Origin: Alphaproteobacteria bacterium
GTDB lineage: Bacteria; Pseudomonadota; Alphaproteobacteria; Rs-D84
Direction of reading: 5' to 3'
DNA length: 45,009 nt
Assembly (NCBI GenBank): GCA_016301865.1
Contig: JAEDOP010000001.1
Span: 1 to 45,009 of the forward strand
Part shown: piece by piece, positions 1-6,723 of the stretch
Numbering within the stretch: position 1 is the stretch's first letter
Layout: each line of letters starts with the position of its first letter
Program-made: the position numbers and the translations under genes
Notes under the pieces: model-generated
The model's database searches: none
What the model was told of the DNA's origin: nothing
What the model saw: only the letters and a program-made list of their open reading frames with translations

Positions 1-1
1 T

Positions 2-337
2 AGTTGCAACAACAACACCTTCGGTAATGGTTGCGGTTCCAACACCTTCGGGAATCAATACGAGAGAAACATCTTCGGAAAAAATTGCTCCTCCAACACC
101 TTCGGTAATATTTGCGGTTCCAACACCTTCGGGGATAATTGCAGCGACAACATCTTCGGTAATAGTTGCAAAAACAACACCTTTGGGCATAATATCCAGT
201 ACAACATCTTCGGTAATAATTGCGACAACAACACCTTCGGTAATAATTGCGATTCCAACACCTTCGGTAATAATTGCGCTTCCAACACCTTCGGTAATAG
301 TTGCAGTTACAATACCATCGGGAATGATTGCAATTAC
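2..337 (+). repeat. 27-bp coding tandem repeats of the tail fibre (left end)
   Basis: Twelve in-frame 27-bp units start at 14, 41, 68 and so on to 311. The core is aacaccttcggtaat followed by a variable pair and tgc. Cys at repeat position 7 is nearly invariant; units at 41 and 176 lack it. Bases 1-171 are identical to 44700-44870. Confidence 0.9.
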
Positions 338-613
338 ATTAAATTCGCATCTTCATCGTCTGCCACAACAAAGTACGACTATTATATACACAACCACTTT
401 GGGGACGGATGCCAATTCATACTTTTCAAAGGTGAGGGGGCGTCATCTCCATCCGCTCAAGTTCAAAACTACAAATTTGCTCAAGGACTGCAAAGAACGT
501 CAAATACATATCTCACAATTGACGGAGTGCGGAGCCGAGCCTATGAGACCAAGGTAGCGAAAAATTCAAGTGGCGAATTGAAGATGTACTGTGAGGTAGA
601 TTTGATACAATAG
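2..613 (+). CDS. Tail fibre protein, C-terminal part (5' end outside window start)
   Basis: Open from the first bases without a start codon and ends at TAG 611-613. It opens with the same nonapeptide repeat, N-[T/I]-F-G-x-x-C-x-x, that ends the gene at 43621, in the same frame, so the two are almost certainly halves of one gene. Twelve full repeats run from 14 to 337. A non-repetitive C-terminal domain of about 90 residues follows (from IKFASSSS to EVDLIQ). Such a domain at the tip of a fibre is a natural place for receptor binding or trimerisation, but that is inference. If the ends join through the 55-bp exact match (121-175 with 44955-45009), the whole protein is about 608 aa with 21 repeats. 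The first 120 bases would then be a duplicate produced by assembly through the repeats. Confidence 0.85.
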   Translation, partial: SCNNNTFGNGCGSNTFGNQYERNIFGKNCSSNTFGNICGSNTFGDNCSDNIFGNSCKNNTFGHNIQYNIFGNNCDNNTFGNNCDSNTFGNNCASNTFGNSCSYNTIGNDCNYIKFASSSSATTKYDYYIHNHFGDGCQFILFKGEGASSPSAQVQNYKFAQGLQRTSNTYLTIDGVRSRAYETKVAKNSSGELKMYCEVDLIQ

Positions 614-666
614 TATATCTTCTTCTTTTTGTCTTTTTTGAAAAAACAATTTGTTATATTATAACG

Positions 667-1029
667 ATGATGGAAACAAACATTTGGGTCGAACTTGCAA
701 AATTGGCCGTCGCTTTCCTTGGTGGCGGCGGCCTTTGGGCTTGGATTAAGGCCCGAGAAGATAAGAGAAAAACGCCGTATGATATGTTCCGGGACCTGTT
801 GGCCGAACAAAAAAAGTTTTATGAAGAACGGAACGCGGATTACGAACGGGAAAAGTTGGATTCGGCGGAAAAATCGTCGGTCATTATGCAATCGCATTTT
901 TGCAAATACAAATACACAGACCCAAACGTAGTTTGTCCTATTGATTTGGCAAACGATGAACGTTTGAAAAAGCGTTGCGAACGTATCGGTTATTGCCAAT
1001 TGGCACACGATAAAGAGAATGAACAATGA
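667..1029 (+). CDS. Small membrane protein, holin candidate
   Basis: 120 aa. Residues 5-26 form one hydrophobic segment with a run of four glycines (VELAKLAVAFLGGGG), followed by a charged stretch rich in Glu, Lys and Arg and a Cys-containing C-terminus. It lies directly upstream of the amidase, with a 4-base overlap at 1026, which is where a holin or other lysis-accessory membrane protein would sit. I recognise no family. A holin role is inferred from position and the single transmembrane segment alone. The start lies just after GTTATA-T-TATAAC (654-666), a short interrupted palindrome that could be an operator. Confidence 0.7.
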   Translation: MMETNIWVELAKLAVAFLGGGGLWAWIKAREDKRKTPYDMFRDLLAEQKKFYEERNADYEREKLDSAEKSSVIMQSHFCKYKYTDPNVVCPIDLANDERLKKRCERIGYCQLAHDKENEQ

Positions 1030-1619
1030 TGAATCAAAAGTTAATACCGATTTTTGACAACGGACACGGCGACAATACGCCGGGCAAACGTTCCCCCCAA
1101 TTCGGAGAGAATTTGCCTATTTTATACGAATGGGAATTTAACCGCGATATTGTCAAGCGTATAGCGGCAATGTGTACGAATGTCCAGATAAAATACCGCG
1201 TGTTAGTCCCGGAAAATAACGATGTATCATTGCAAGCCCGTTGCGAACGTGCAAACCAGATATATAGCGAAACCGGGGGCAAATGTTTTTTATTTAGCAT
1301 ACACGCGAACGCCGGGGGCGGCACAGGTTGGGAGTGTTACACGACAAAGGGCGAAACAAAATCCGACCGAATAGCCGAAATTTTAGCAAACGAATGGCGG
1401 GCAGAGTTTGGCGACCAATGGAGAATCCGGGCGGATTATTCCGACGGGGACGCAGACAAAGAAAGCCAATTTTATATTTTGCAACATACAAAATGCCCGG
1501 CGGTATTGTCCGAAAATTTGTTTATGGATAATTATAAAGATTATCAATTTCTAATGACAGATGCGGGGCGTGAACGGATTGCAAAGGTACATTTTGAAAC
1601 AATACGACTGATTTTATGA
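1026..1619 (+). CDS. N-acetylmuramoyl-L-alanine amidase (Amidase_3), endolysin
   Basis: 197 aa. Family: zinc amidases that cut the bond between N-acetylmuramic acid and the stem peptide. The Amidase_3 landmarks are in order: His14 in DNGHGDNT, Glu35 in LYEWEFN, His93 in SIHANAG as zinc ligands, and catalytic Glu163 in LSENLFMDN. It is a single catalytic domain with no cell-wall-binding domain and no signal peptide, so release probably needs a membrane partner such as the upstream holin-like protein. It overlaps both neighbours by 4 bases (ATGA junctions), indicating translational coupling in a lysis operon. Confidence 0.93.
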   Translation: MMNQKLIPIFDNGHGDNTPGKRSPQFGENLPILYEWEFNRDIVKRIAAMCTNVQIKYRVLVPENNDVSLQARCERANQIYSETGGKCFLFSIHANAGGGTGWECYTTKGETKSDRIAEILANEWRAEFGDQWRIRADYSDGDADKESQFYILQHTKCPAVLSENLFMDNYKDYQFLMTDAGRERIAKVHFETIRLIL

Positions 1620-2221
1620 AAAAATGGGTTTACATTGTCATTGCCGCCGCAATTTTGGCGGTCGTGGCTATTATTTGGGGGCAATCCGCCCGGATAACGC
1701 AATTGAAAGACGAACGCAACAGGTATGAACGCAACACGGAAACGTTGTTGTCGAACGTTGAACATTACCGGGTCCGGGATTCTTTGAATGCCGCACGGGT
1801 GCAATCTCTTGAATTGACCGTACAGGAATACGAACGGTTCCGGGCGGATGATGCGGCGTTGATAAAAGAGTTGAAACAACGCAACCGGGATTTGGCCGCC
1901 GTAAACAAAACCCAATCCCAAACCATCATTGATTTGCGGGCCATTCCACGCGATACCGTGGTTATCCGGGATTCTGTACGAGTTTCATCCGTGGCGGTCC
2001 ATTGCGGGGATGCGTGGTACAATTTCGATGGACTGTTAACCAAAGATGAATTTACGGGAAAGATGGAACACCGGGATTCCCTGTTGTTGGTTGAATCCGT
2101 CCGTTACAAACGGTTCCTTTGGTGGAAAACGAAAAGGATAAAAGACCGCCAATTGGATTGCGTTTCAAAATCGCCGCATAATTCCATAAGGGGATTAGAA
2201 TACGTAGTTATCGAGAAATAA
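1616..2221 (+). CDS. Membrane-anchored coiled-coil protein, spanin-like
   Basis: 201 aa. It has an N-terminal transmembrane anchor (residues 4-22, VYIVIAAAILAVVAIIWG), then a long charged helical region (about 25-115) predicted to be coiled coil, and a basic C-terminal domain with two Cys (HCGDAW, LDCVS). It starts inside the last codons of the amidase. One membrane anchor plus a periplasmic coiled coil, placed right after an endolysin, is the design of inner-membrane spanins that help disrupt the outer membrane. It resembles the Bacteroides-phage family I remember as DUF6549, but I am not certain of that name. No outer-membrane partner lipoprotein is evident. Confidence 0.75.
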   Translation: MKKWVYIVIAAAILAVVAIIWGQSARITQLKDERNRYERNTETLLSNVEHYRVRDSLNAARVQSLELTVQEYERFRADDAALIKELKQRNRDLAAVNKTQSQTIIDLRAIPRDTVVIRDSVRVSSVAVHCGDAWYNFDGLLTKDEFTGKMEHRDSLLLVESVRYKRFLWWKTKRIKDRQLDCVSKSPHNSIRGLEYVVIEK

Positions 2222-2262
2222 ACAGTATATTTGCCTACCTTTATTTTTCTATTTACCATACC

Positions 2263-2298
2263 AACCGGGTCCCGTTGCGAAATGTGGCCCGGTTTTTC
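2263..2298 (+). terminator. Rho-independent terminator after lysis operon
   Basis: AACCGGGTC (2263-2271) pairs with GGCCCGGTT (2286-2294), 9 bp with one G-T pair, followed by TTT. The loop contains GTTGCGAAATGTGG, resembling the hairpin at 5467. Confidence 0.8.
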
Positions 2299-2454
2299 CG
2301 TTTCATCACGGATTTCGCATTTTTAGGCCGTTTTTAGCACGTTTCCCGCTCCGGGTGGTACAAGTTATCGTCCGGACCGTAAAAGTGTCTTAAATCGAAG
2401 AAACGCAAAAAATAACTTATTTTGGCCCGAACTTGAAAAAATATAGAAAAAACT

Positions 2455-2485
2455 TTTGGAAATTAAAAATAAATGACTACCTTTG
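2455..2485 (+). promoter_or_regulatory. Bacteroidetes-type promoter P1
   Basis: TTTG at 2455-2458, a 19-base spacer rich in A and T, then TACCTTTG at 2478-2485. This matches the Bacteroidetes primary sigma consensus (TTTG, about 19 bases, TAnnTTTG). Transcription should begin a few bases downstream, at the base of the leader hairpin. Confidence 0.9.
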
Positions 2486-2490
2486 TGCCG

Positions 2491-2530
2491 TGGTTGATAT
2501 GACAACCCGACGGACGCGGCCGGTTCCGCG
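2491..2530 (+). promoter_or_regulatory. Two-hairpin 5' leader element, copy 1
   Basis: Hairpin 1 is GGTTG (2492-2496) with CAACC (2503-2507). Hairpin 2 is CGCGG (2515-2519), loop CCGGTT, CCGCG (2526-2530). The stem of hairpin 2 differs from other copies by compensating changes while the loop is conserved. It ends 18 bases before the start codon of the next gene. Confidence 0.8.
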
Positions 2531-2548
2531 ATTAAAACAATAACAGTT

Positions 2549-2782
2549 ATGGCAACGTTAAAATACACTACCCGCAAAATTAACCACAATTACAAAATCA
2601 AGGTTTACGGCCTGTACAATGGCAAAAAGGTTAATACGCTTGTTGGCGTTTCCGGGTTCCTTAAAATGGTCAACGATATTGAACTTTGCAACCGTCTTTT
2701 GGACCGGGCATTTGCTTCGATGAATGATAAATGTGTATGCAAATTGCGCCGTGGTTTGAAGATTTCGTTTTACGTTGCTTAA
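2549..2782 (+). CDS. Small early protein, unknown function
   Basis: 77 aa, basic (MATLKYTTRKINHNYK...). First gene after promoter P1 and its leader, so probably among the earliest expressed. No recognisable domain and no membrane segment. The start at 2549 follows the leader by 18 bases, the same spacing as at 14436. Confidence 0.8.
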   Translation: MATLKYTTRKINHNYKIKVYGLYNGKKVNTLVGVSGFLKMVNDIELCNRLLDRAFASMNDKCVCKLRRGLKISFYVA

Positions 2783-2794
2783 TTTTCCCGAATT

Positions 2795-3010
2795 ATGAAA
2801 GCGATAACCCGTAACGCGATTGGCACGTTTCAAACGATGGCCACAAAGGAAATTAACGGTTTCCGTTTCACGTCTTGGCGTACCCCAGACAATAAGCGTT
2901 TTTTCTTGGCCCCGGCATCCCTCAATTTGAACATCGAAAGATACGGCGTTAATCCCGACCAATACGAAATTTCGTATGTTCTTTTGGGTCAGTTAAATAT
3001 GGTTCGATAA
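2795..3010 (+). CDS. Small early protein, unknown function
   Basis: 71 aa, 12 bases after the previous gene and presumably in the same transcript. Mixed composition with a central FRFTSWRTPDNKRFFLAP stretch. No family recognised. Confidence 0.75.
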   Translation: MKAITRNAIGTFQTMATKEINGFRFTSWRTPDNKRFFLAPASLNLNIERYGVNPDQYEISYVLLGQLNMVR

Positions 3011-3089
3011 TACCCGGCGATAACCCTTGTTCCAAATTTTTTCGAAAAGTAACAACGGGCCGGAAAATCGGCCTATTAAAACAACAAAT

Positions 3090-3332
3090 ATGACACGGAC
3101 AAAATTTCAATTATTAGCGATGGGCGCAATGATTATGGCGACGGCAAACGATAAACAGTTATTCGACACGGGGACGTCCAAAGTTTACGTCAAGCCCATA
3201 TCCAGAACGGATTTGCCACGTTGGGACGTAAACGGGGCGGTCATTTACGCAACGGATGAAAAGACGGCTACTAAATACGCGAAGAAACGCGGTTTGTGGC
3301 GGCCCGGAACGATTGTTAAACCAATTAAATAA
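3090..3332 (+). CDS. Small early protein, unknown function
   Basis: 80 aa from ATG 3090 (MTRTKFQLLAMGAMIM...). The frame is open upstream to 3027, but 3090 is preferred because it follows an A-rich stretch (acaacaaat) typical of Bacteroidales initiation regions. The first 20 residues are moderately hydrophobic. Function unknown. Confidence 0.7.
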   Translation: MTRTKFQLLAMGAMIMATANDKQLFDTGTSKVYVKPISRTDLPRWDVNGAVIYATDEKTATKYAKKRGLWRPGTIVKPIK

Positions 3333-3338
3333 ACAGAT

Positions 3339-3572
3339 ATGCAAAAGTACAGATTTTCCAACCCGGCATCATCGGTCGTTGAGGTTTCGAAAAGCCCGTT
3401 GGACCGTCCGGAACCGGGCAACCGTTACACGATTTTCGATTGTCTTTGCCGCCCTTTAGGCCGGAAACAAGGGCCGCACAAGAAATACCAAGTAACCGCG
3501 ATAACACCGGCGGCGGCTGCCCGGATAGCGATTGAGAATTACCGAAAGGATTATGGCCAAGAAATCAAGTAA
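3339..3572 (+). CDS. Small early protein, unknown function
   Basis: 77 aa, six bases after the previous stop. The N-terminal half has YTIFDCLCRPLGRKQGPHKKYQV and the C-terminal part is helical (AAAARIAIENYRKDYG). Its 3' end overlaps the next start (3553) by 20 bases, suggesting coupled translation. No family recognised. Confidence 0.75.
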   Translation: MQKYRFSNPASSVVEVSKSPLDRPEPGNRYTIFDCLCRPLGRKQGPHKKYQVTAITPAAAARIAIENYRKDYGQEIK

Positions 3573-3849
3573 AGCGACCCGGGAACAAATGTACCGGGAA
3601 ATATTGGAACAGTCCGGAATCCGGTTTGAGGATTGCAAAGTTTTGGCCTTTGCGTTCAAACAGGAACGGCGGCCCGAACTGTTCCATTTCGGGTTGATGT
3701 TGCACGAACCGCGCCCGGTTTATTACCTGTTCGATTGTTGGGACAAATACGCCAACGTCATTGTCCCGAAAGATGAAAAGAACGCGGCCGTTATCATTGC
3801 CATTGCAGAAAAGGACGGTGGCGAAAAGACAACCCCAAATTTGCGATAA
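3553..3849 (+). CDS. Unknown early protein
   Basis: 98 aa from ATG 3553 (MAKKSSKATREQMYREIL...). An in-frame ATG at 3532 is possible but would lengthen the overlap with the preceding gene to 41 bases. Basic N-terminus, then a compact alpha/beta-looking region (FGLMLHEPRPVYYLFDCWDKYANVIV). No domain recognised. The stop lies one base before the next start. Confidence 0.75.
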   Translation: MAKKSSKATREQMYREILEQSGIRFEDCKVLAFAFKQERRPELFHFGLMLHEPRPVYYLFDCWDKYANVIVPKDEKNAAVIIAIAEKDGGEKTTPNLR

Positions 3850-3850
3850 G

Positions 3851-4408
3851 ATGGAAACAAACCAAATCATTGATGAATTAAAGGCCGTGGCGGGATTGGA
3901 ATGGAACCCAGAACAAAAAGCGTTTTACAAACAGAGGGCGGCCGACGCCCGGGTGGTTGAATGTGTGCTGATGCGGGACGTGTTCACGCCGGACCAAATG
4001 GAAATGTTATTTAAGAACATCGGGTACAAAACGCAACAAAAAATGTGTTATAAGAATGCGGCCCAATTGGTTGAATGCGTCGAATGGATGACCGGGCATT
4101 ATGACCCGAACATACCGCCCGTTAAATATGTTGAGGGTTACGCGTATTATAACGGCCTATTGCCAATTGAACACGCATTTGTCAAGATTGGGGACAAATA
4201 CATTGACCCAACGTTTGAACGGGCCTTGCATCGGGACGTTCGCAAAGAAATGTACGTGTCTTGCATCGAATTGGACCCGGAAACGATGGCACGTTACCAA
4301 GTGGAAACCGGCTTTTACGGCGAACTGTACCTGTATGATTATATGTGCAAGAATCAGCCGGAATTGGCCGCACGAATCCGGTCGAGGAATCAGCACAACA
4401 GGCAATAA
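3851..4408 (+). CDS. Predicted papain-like (Cys-His-Asp) fold protein
   Basis: 185 aa from ATG 3851. I see a possible catalytic triad in papain/transglutaminase order: Cys66 in KMCYKNA, His108 in LPIEHAFVKIGDKYIDPTF and Asp119 in the same segment. The H-A-[F/W]...D-P-T pattern is typical of papain-like hydrolases and transglutaminase-type enzymes. The substrate is unknown; in an early phage operon such a protein could inactivate a host factor, but that is speculation. It is the last gene before a strong terminator at 4485. The fold assignment comes from pattern recognition only. Confidence 0.75.
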   Translation: METNQIIDELKAVAGLEWNPEQKAFYKQRAADARVVECVLMRDVFTPDQMEMLFKNIGYKTQQKMCYKNAAQLVECVEWMTGHYDPNIPPVKYVEGYAYYNGLLPIEHAFVKIGDKYIDPTFERALHRDVRKEMYVSCIELDPETMARYQVETGFYGELYLYDYMCKNQPELAARIRSRNQHNRQ

Positions 4409-4484
4409 AAAACCACACCCGGCGAACCGGGTGCGGCGGTCAAAATACCGTGGAGGGCGATACGGGTAAAAAGACACGGCAAAG

Positions 4485-4527
4485 ATAGGGAATTTCGGCG
4501 AAATACGCCAATTCCCTATTTCTTTTT
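4485..4527 (+). terminator. Strong Rho-independent terminator
   Basis: ATAGGGAATT (4485-4494) pairs perfectly with AATTCCCTAT (4510-4519), with an inner GGCG/CGCC stem, followed by TTCTTTTTG. Confidence 0.92.
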
Positions 4528-4640
4528 GATTCTTACGGGCTTTTTCCTGTATTCGACACATTGATATACGGGTTTCGGTCCGGAATCTTACACCCAGATT
4601 CAAGAAAAATGCACTTTTGTAAAAAAATTAAGAAAAATTT

Positions 4641-4670
4641 TTTGGTTTTAAGAAAAAAGCCCTATATTTG
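4641..4670 (+). promoter_or_regulatory. Bacteroidetes-type promoter P2
   Basis: TTTG at 4641-4644, 18 bases, then TATATTTG at 4663-4670. The leader hairpins begin three bases later. Confidence 0.88.
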
Positions 4671-4672
4671 TA

Positions 4673-4715
4673 CCCGGGTTCGATAAAGAAACCCACGGCC
4701 CGGGCCGGTTCCCGG
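4673..4715 (+). promoter_or_regulatory. Two-hairpin 5' leader element, copy 2
   Basis: Hairpin 1 is GGGTT (4676-4680) with AACCC (4690-4694). Hairpin 2 is CCGGG (4700-4704), loop CCGGTT, CCCGG (4711-4715). It ends 23 bases before ATG 4739. Confidence 0.8.
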
Positions 4716-4738
4716 TAAAAATCAACACCAAATACGCA

Positions 4739-4981
4739 ATGAAAGCAAAGGTTTCAACGCTGATGGACAACGGAAAGGTAATTAACCATCGCGGATTCGT
4801 GGACGCGGCGAAATGGATTGACGAACGCATTAACTTTTTGTTGACCATCTACAAATTCGATGATTACAAAGTGACAGTAACCGGCAATGTATATCGTTTA
4901 GTTGCGTGGCGCAATGCCGGAAAGCCGGGAACAAATGGCAAGGCTATGAGCGTAACCCACGTTATTACCGTTGTTGAATAG
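4739..4981 (+). CDS. Small early protein, unknown function
   Basis: 80 aa (MKAKVSTLMDNGKVINHRGF...). First gene of the P2 transcript. The central YKFDDYKVTVTGNVYRLVAW looks like beta strands. It begins with MKAK, as does the gene at 14436 after the equivalent leader; I do not see wider similarity. Function unknown. Confidence 0.78.
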   Translation: MKAKVSTLMDNGKVINHRGFVDAAKWIDERINFLLTIYKFDDYKVTVTGNVYRLVAWRNAGKPGTNGKAMSVTHVITVVE

Positions 4982-4989
4982 TTAAACCC

Positions 4990-5009
4990 GGGGCCGGGCA
5001 TCCGGCCCC
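4990..5009 (+). promoter_or_regulatory. Intercistronic GC-rich hairpin (GCAT loop)
   Basis: GGGGCCGG (4990-4997), loop GCAT, CCGGCCCC (5002-5009): a perfect 8-bp stem between two genes, with no T run. Nearly identical to the hairpin at 15353-15372. Confidence 0.8.
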
Positions 5010-5025
5010 ACAATCCAAACCGAAT

Positions 5026-5394
5026 ATGTCCACAAATTATTACAACGAACAGAAACGCCGCAATGGCCGCGTAAACGAAATAAGGTTGAACGGCCGCACG
5101 GCATACATTGCCAATTACCAAGATGAAAACGGCGTATGTTGTTCCAAAATCCGGGAAACAATGGACGCGGCAAACCGGGATATGGAAGAACACGGATACC
5201 ACAAAAAAGGAATCATTGACGAATCCGGATGCGCCCGATACACAATGACCAAACAACAGTTGCAAGACCTGTACAGGGTGTTCGAAAACTTTGTGGCCGA
5301 TTGTACCCAACAGGAATACAACGAAAACAAACAGGCCATAACGGCGGTATATACGCTAATACATAAACACATCAACAACGAAATTTGCAAGTAA
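5026..5394 (+). CDS. Unknown early protein
   Basis: 122 aa, hydrophilic (MSTNYYNEQKRRNGRVNEIR...). Beta-rich-looking start, then a helical, charged second half (KQQLQDLYRVFENFVADCTQQEYNENKQ). Preceded by the GC-rich hairpin at 4990. Last gene before the terminator at 5402. No family recognised. Confidence 0.78.
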   Translation: MSTNYYNEQKRRNGRVNEIRLNGRTAYIANYQDENGVCCSKIRETMDAANRDMEEHGYHKKGIIDESGCARYTMTKQQLQDLYRVFENFVADCTQQEYNENKQAITAVYTLIHKHINNEICK

Positions 5395-5401
5395 CATTGG
5401 C

Positions 5402-5423
5402 CCGGGAATTCCCCGGATTTTTT
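5402..5423 (+). terminator. Rho-independent terminator
   Basis: CCGGG (5402-5406) pairs with CCCGG (5412-5416) and is followed by A and six T (5418-5423), right after the stop of the gene at 5026. Confidence 0.8.
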
Positions 5424-5466
5424 GTATCTTTGTTTCAAATCTGCTCTATTTTATAAAGGATAATGG

Positions 5467-5497
5467 CACGGTTGCGTTGTGAAATGCGGCCGTGTTT
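5467..5497 (+). terminator. Hairpin, second terminator or attenuator
   Basis: CACGGTTGC (5467-5475) pairs with GCGGCCGTG (5486-5494), with two G-T pairs, followed by TTT. The GTTGTGAAATGCGG core resembles GTTGCGAAATGTGG in the terminator at 2263. Confidence 0.6.
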
Positions 5498-5690
5498 CCT
5501 TTATGCCCGTATTGGCCCATTTCGGGCGATTTGGTGGGCTTTCTCTCGAAAGTGGGCCAACGGACCATCTTTGCGCCAAACGTGCCTTAAATCGAAAATT
5601 CGGGAAAATTAAGTTGTCCAAGATTTTTTGACAGCCAAAGACGATTATTTAATGGCCGGAAATAAAACACTAAAAAATTATGAAAATATT

Positions 5691-5721
5691 TTTGGTAATT
5701 AGAAAATAATACCTATCTTTG
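5691..5721 (+). promoter_or_regulatory. Bacteroidetes-type promoter P3
   Basis: TTTG at 5691-5694, 19 bases, TATCTTTG at 5714-5721. The flanking tttggtaatt is shared with P4. Confidence 0.92.
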
Positions 5722-5724
5722 TAT

Positions 5725-5766
5725 CCGGGTTGAGGAAGCAACCCAACCGACCCGGCGGGTTCCGGG
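5725..5766 (+). promoter_or_regulatory. Two-hairpin 5' leader element, copy 3
   Basis: Hairpin 1 is GGGTTG (5727-5732) with CAACCC (5739-5744). Hairpin 2 is CCCGG (5751-5755), loop CGGGTT, CCGGG (5762-5766). Its stem is swapped base for base against copies 2 and 4, keeping pairing. It ends 20 bases before ATG 5787. Confidence 0.82.
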
Positions 5767-5786
5767 GACAAAAAACGAAAAGAGTT

Positions 5787-5984
5787 ATGACAACAATTGA
5801 AACTGCCAACCGCACGAAAACAACGTATTTCGTTGAATATATTTGCGACGACATCAACAATACGTATTGGCAATTGGTTCGTTCCCGCGATGCGGCGATA
5901 CTTGCCGCCAACAAAGATTTGAACGATATTTACGCCCATTGCTTCATTTGCGGGATTAACAAACAGGATGTGACGATTTGGTAA
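5787..5984 (+). CDS. Small early protein, unknown function
   Basis: 65 aa from ATG 5787 (MTTIETANRTKTTYFVEYICDD...). The frame is open upstream to 5730, but that would place the leader hairpins inside the gene, so 5787 is chosen; its 20-base distance from the leader fits the other copies. Three Cys residues. Function unknown. Confidence 0.78.
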   Translation: MTTIETANRTKTTYFVEYICDDINNTYWQLVRSRDAAILAANKDLNDIYAHCFICGINKQDVTIW

Positions 5985-5991
5985 ATAACCC

Positions 5992-6011
5992 GGCCCCGCG
6001 CAACCGGGGCC
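5992..6011 (+). promoter_or_regulatory. Intercistronic GC-rich hairpin
   Basis: GGCCCCG (5992-5998) pairs with CGGGGCC (6005-6011) around CGCAAC. Same class as 4990 and 15353, with a different but fully paired stem. No T run follows. Confidence 0.75.
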
Positions 6012-6025
6012 AATAAGACCCCCGA

Positions 6026-6041
6026 CCGGGCGGATTCCCGG
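6026..6041 (+). promoter_or_regulatory. Leader hairpin 2, promoter-less copy
   Basis: CCGGG (6026-6030), loop CGGATT, CCCGG (6037-6041), only 7 bases before ATG 6049. Same stem-loop as in the promoter leaders, here inside an operon without hairpin 1. Confidence 0.7.
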
Positions 6042-6048
6042 AACTGTT

Positions 6049-6492
6049 ATGCGATTCAAGATTGACAAAAATTTGAACGTAGTTGCGGCCGAAAAGGTCG
6101 CATCCGTTGAACACGAAACCGTGGCGGTCGAACTTTGCGCCCGTTTCATTGATGCTGGTATGATTGAGGACACGCCCGACAATTGGGGCGAATCTGTATT
6201 GGCGGCAGCCGGAACGCAATACGTTTCCAATGTGTGCGCCGTCTTGGCCGAATACCTGTATGGCGACGAAACCCGTTCCATCCCGGCCGACGTGTTCGAC
6301 GCGTTTTGCGCCCTTACAATCGTGGGCGATGGCGATTGCCCGCATTGCGGCGGCGAATTAAAGTTTATCGAAACAGAGGGCCACGAACTGAAAGATGGCG
6401 ACTATTACACGCCCAATTCATACGAAATTGACAATTACATTTACGAATGCCGTAATTGCGGCGAAACTATTAAAACCGAAAATGAATTATGA
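6049..6492 (+). CDS. Protein with C-terminal zinc ribbon
   Basis: 147 aa. The first 95 residues look helical (LAAAGTQYVSNVCAVLAEYLYG). The C-terminus has two CxxC knuckles, CPHCGGEL and CRNCGETI, about 35 residues apart, a zinc-ribbon arrangement. The role is unknown; zinc ribbons in small phage proteins often bind nucleic acid or proteins. It overlaps the next start by 4 bases. Confidence 0.8.
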   Translation: MRFKIDKNLNVVAAEKVASVEHETVAVELCARFIDAGMIEDTPDNWGESVLAAAGTQYVSNVCAVLAEYLYGDETRSIPADVFDAFCALTIVGDGDCPHCGGELKFIETEGHELKDGDYYTPNSYEIDNYIYECRNCGETIKTENEL

Positions 6493-6719
6493 TGCGAATT
6501 GAACAAGCGATTGCCCGCGCAAAGGAACAGGGCAAAAAGGTATTCAAAAAGGATATTGCGGCCCGTCTTTGGCCGGATTCCACAACGGCCGCCCAACAGG
6601 TAAATATGACGGCGTTGTGTAACGGTGCGACCGCCCGCATTTCCCCGGAATGGGTAAACATAATTTGCGAAATGACCGGATGCACGGCCGATTTCCTGTT
6701 TGGACTATCAAACGAATAA
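6489..6719 (+). CDS. Small HTH (Cro/XRE-like) DNA-binding protein
   Basis: 76 aa. The pattern KKDIAARLWPDSTTAAQQVNM followed by ISPEWVNIICEMTGCTADFLFG resembles small Cro/XRE helix-turn-helix proteins, which often end in a D-F-L-F-G-type motif. As the only obvious regulator-type protein in the window, it is a candidate repressor of the early promoters. No partner repressor or integrase is seen, so this need not mean lysogeny. Confidence 0.72.
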   Translation: MMRIEQAIARAKEQGKKVFKKDIAARLWPDSTTAAQQVNMTALCNGATARISPEWVNIICEMTGCTADFLFGLSNE

Positions 6720-6723
6720 GGTT

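Larger units (their letters stand above)
2222..2548 (+). other. Gene-free control region between lysis genes and first early operon
   Basis: This 327-bp gap holds a terminator hairpin (2263-2298), a TAAATCGAA box (2391-2399) shared with two other gaps, a Bacteroidetes promoter (2455-2485) and the two-hairpin leader (2491-2530). It separates late lysis genes from early genes. Confidence 0.8.
4409..4738 (+). other. Gene-free control region with terminator, promoter and leader
   Basis: This 330-bp gap holds a GC-rich hairpin just after the stop (CACCCGG, loop CGAA, CCGGGTG near 4420), one copy of the GGCGATACG box (4456-4464), a strong terminator (4485-4527), promoter P2 (4641-4670) and the leader (4673-4715). 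On the minus strand the first hairpin is followed by a T run, but no minus-strand gene is present. Confidence 0.8.
5395..5786 (+). other. Gene-free control region with two hairpins, promoter and leader
   Basis: This 392-bp gap holds a terminator (5402-5423), a second hairpin (5467-5497), a TAAATCGAA box (5588-5596), promoter P3 (5691-5721) and the leader (5725-5766). A 49-codon frame starting at ATG 5463 overlaps the second hairpin and is not accepted as a gene. Confidence 0.8.

Noticed and set aside
2226..2233. TATATTTG after the spanin-like gene
   Set aside because: It fits the -7 form but has no TTTG or TTG at the right distance and lies just before a terminator.
5425..5432. TATCTTTG directly after the terminator at 5402
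   Set aside because: The nearest TTG is 25 bases upstream, and no gene starts for about 350 bases.
5463..5612. 49-codon frame starting at ATG 5463
   Set aside because: It coincides with a hairpin, has atypical composition (Trp, Arg and Cys rich), and sits in an evident control region.
6489..6719. Small HTH protein as evidence of lysogeny
   Set aside because: No integrase, excisionase, attachment site or CI-type repressor is visible. A single small HTH protein is common in virulent phages.
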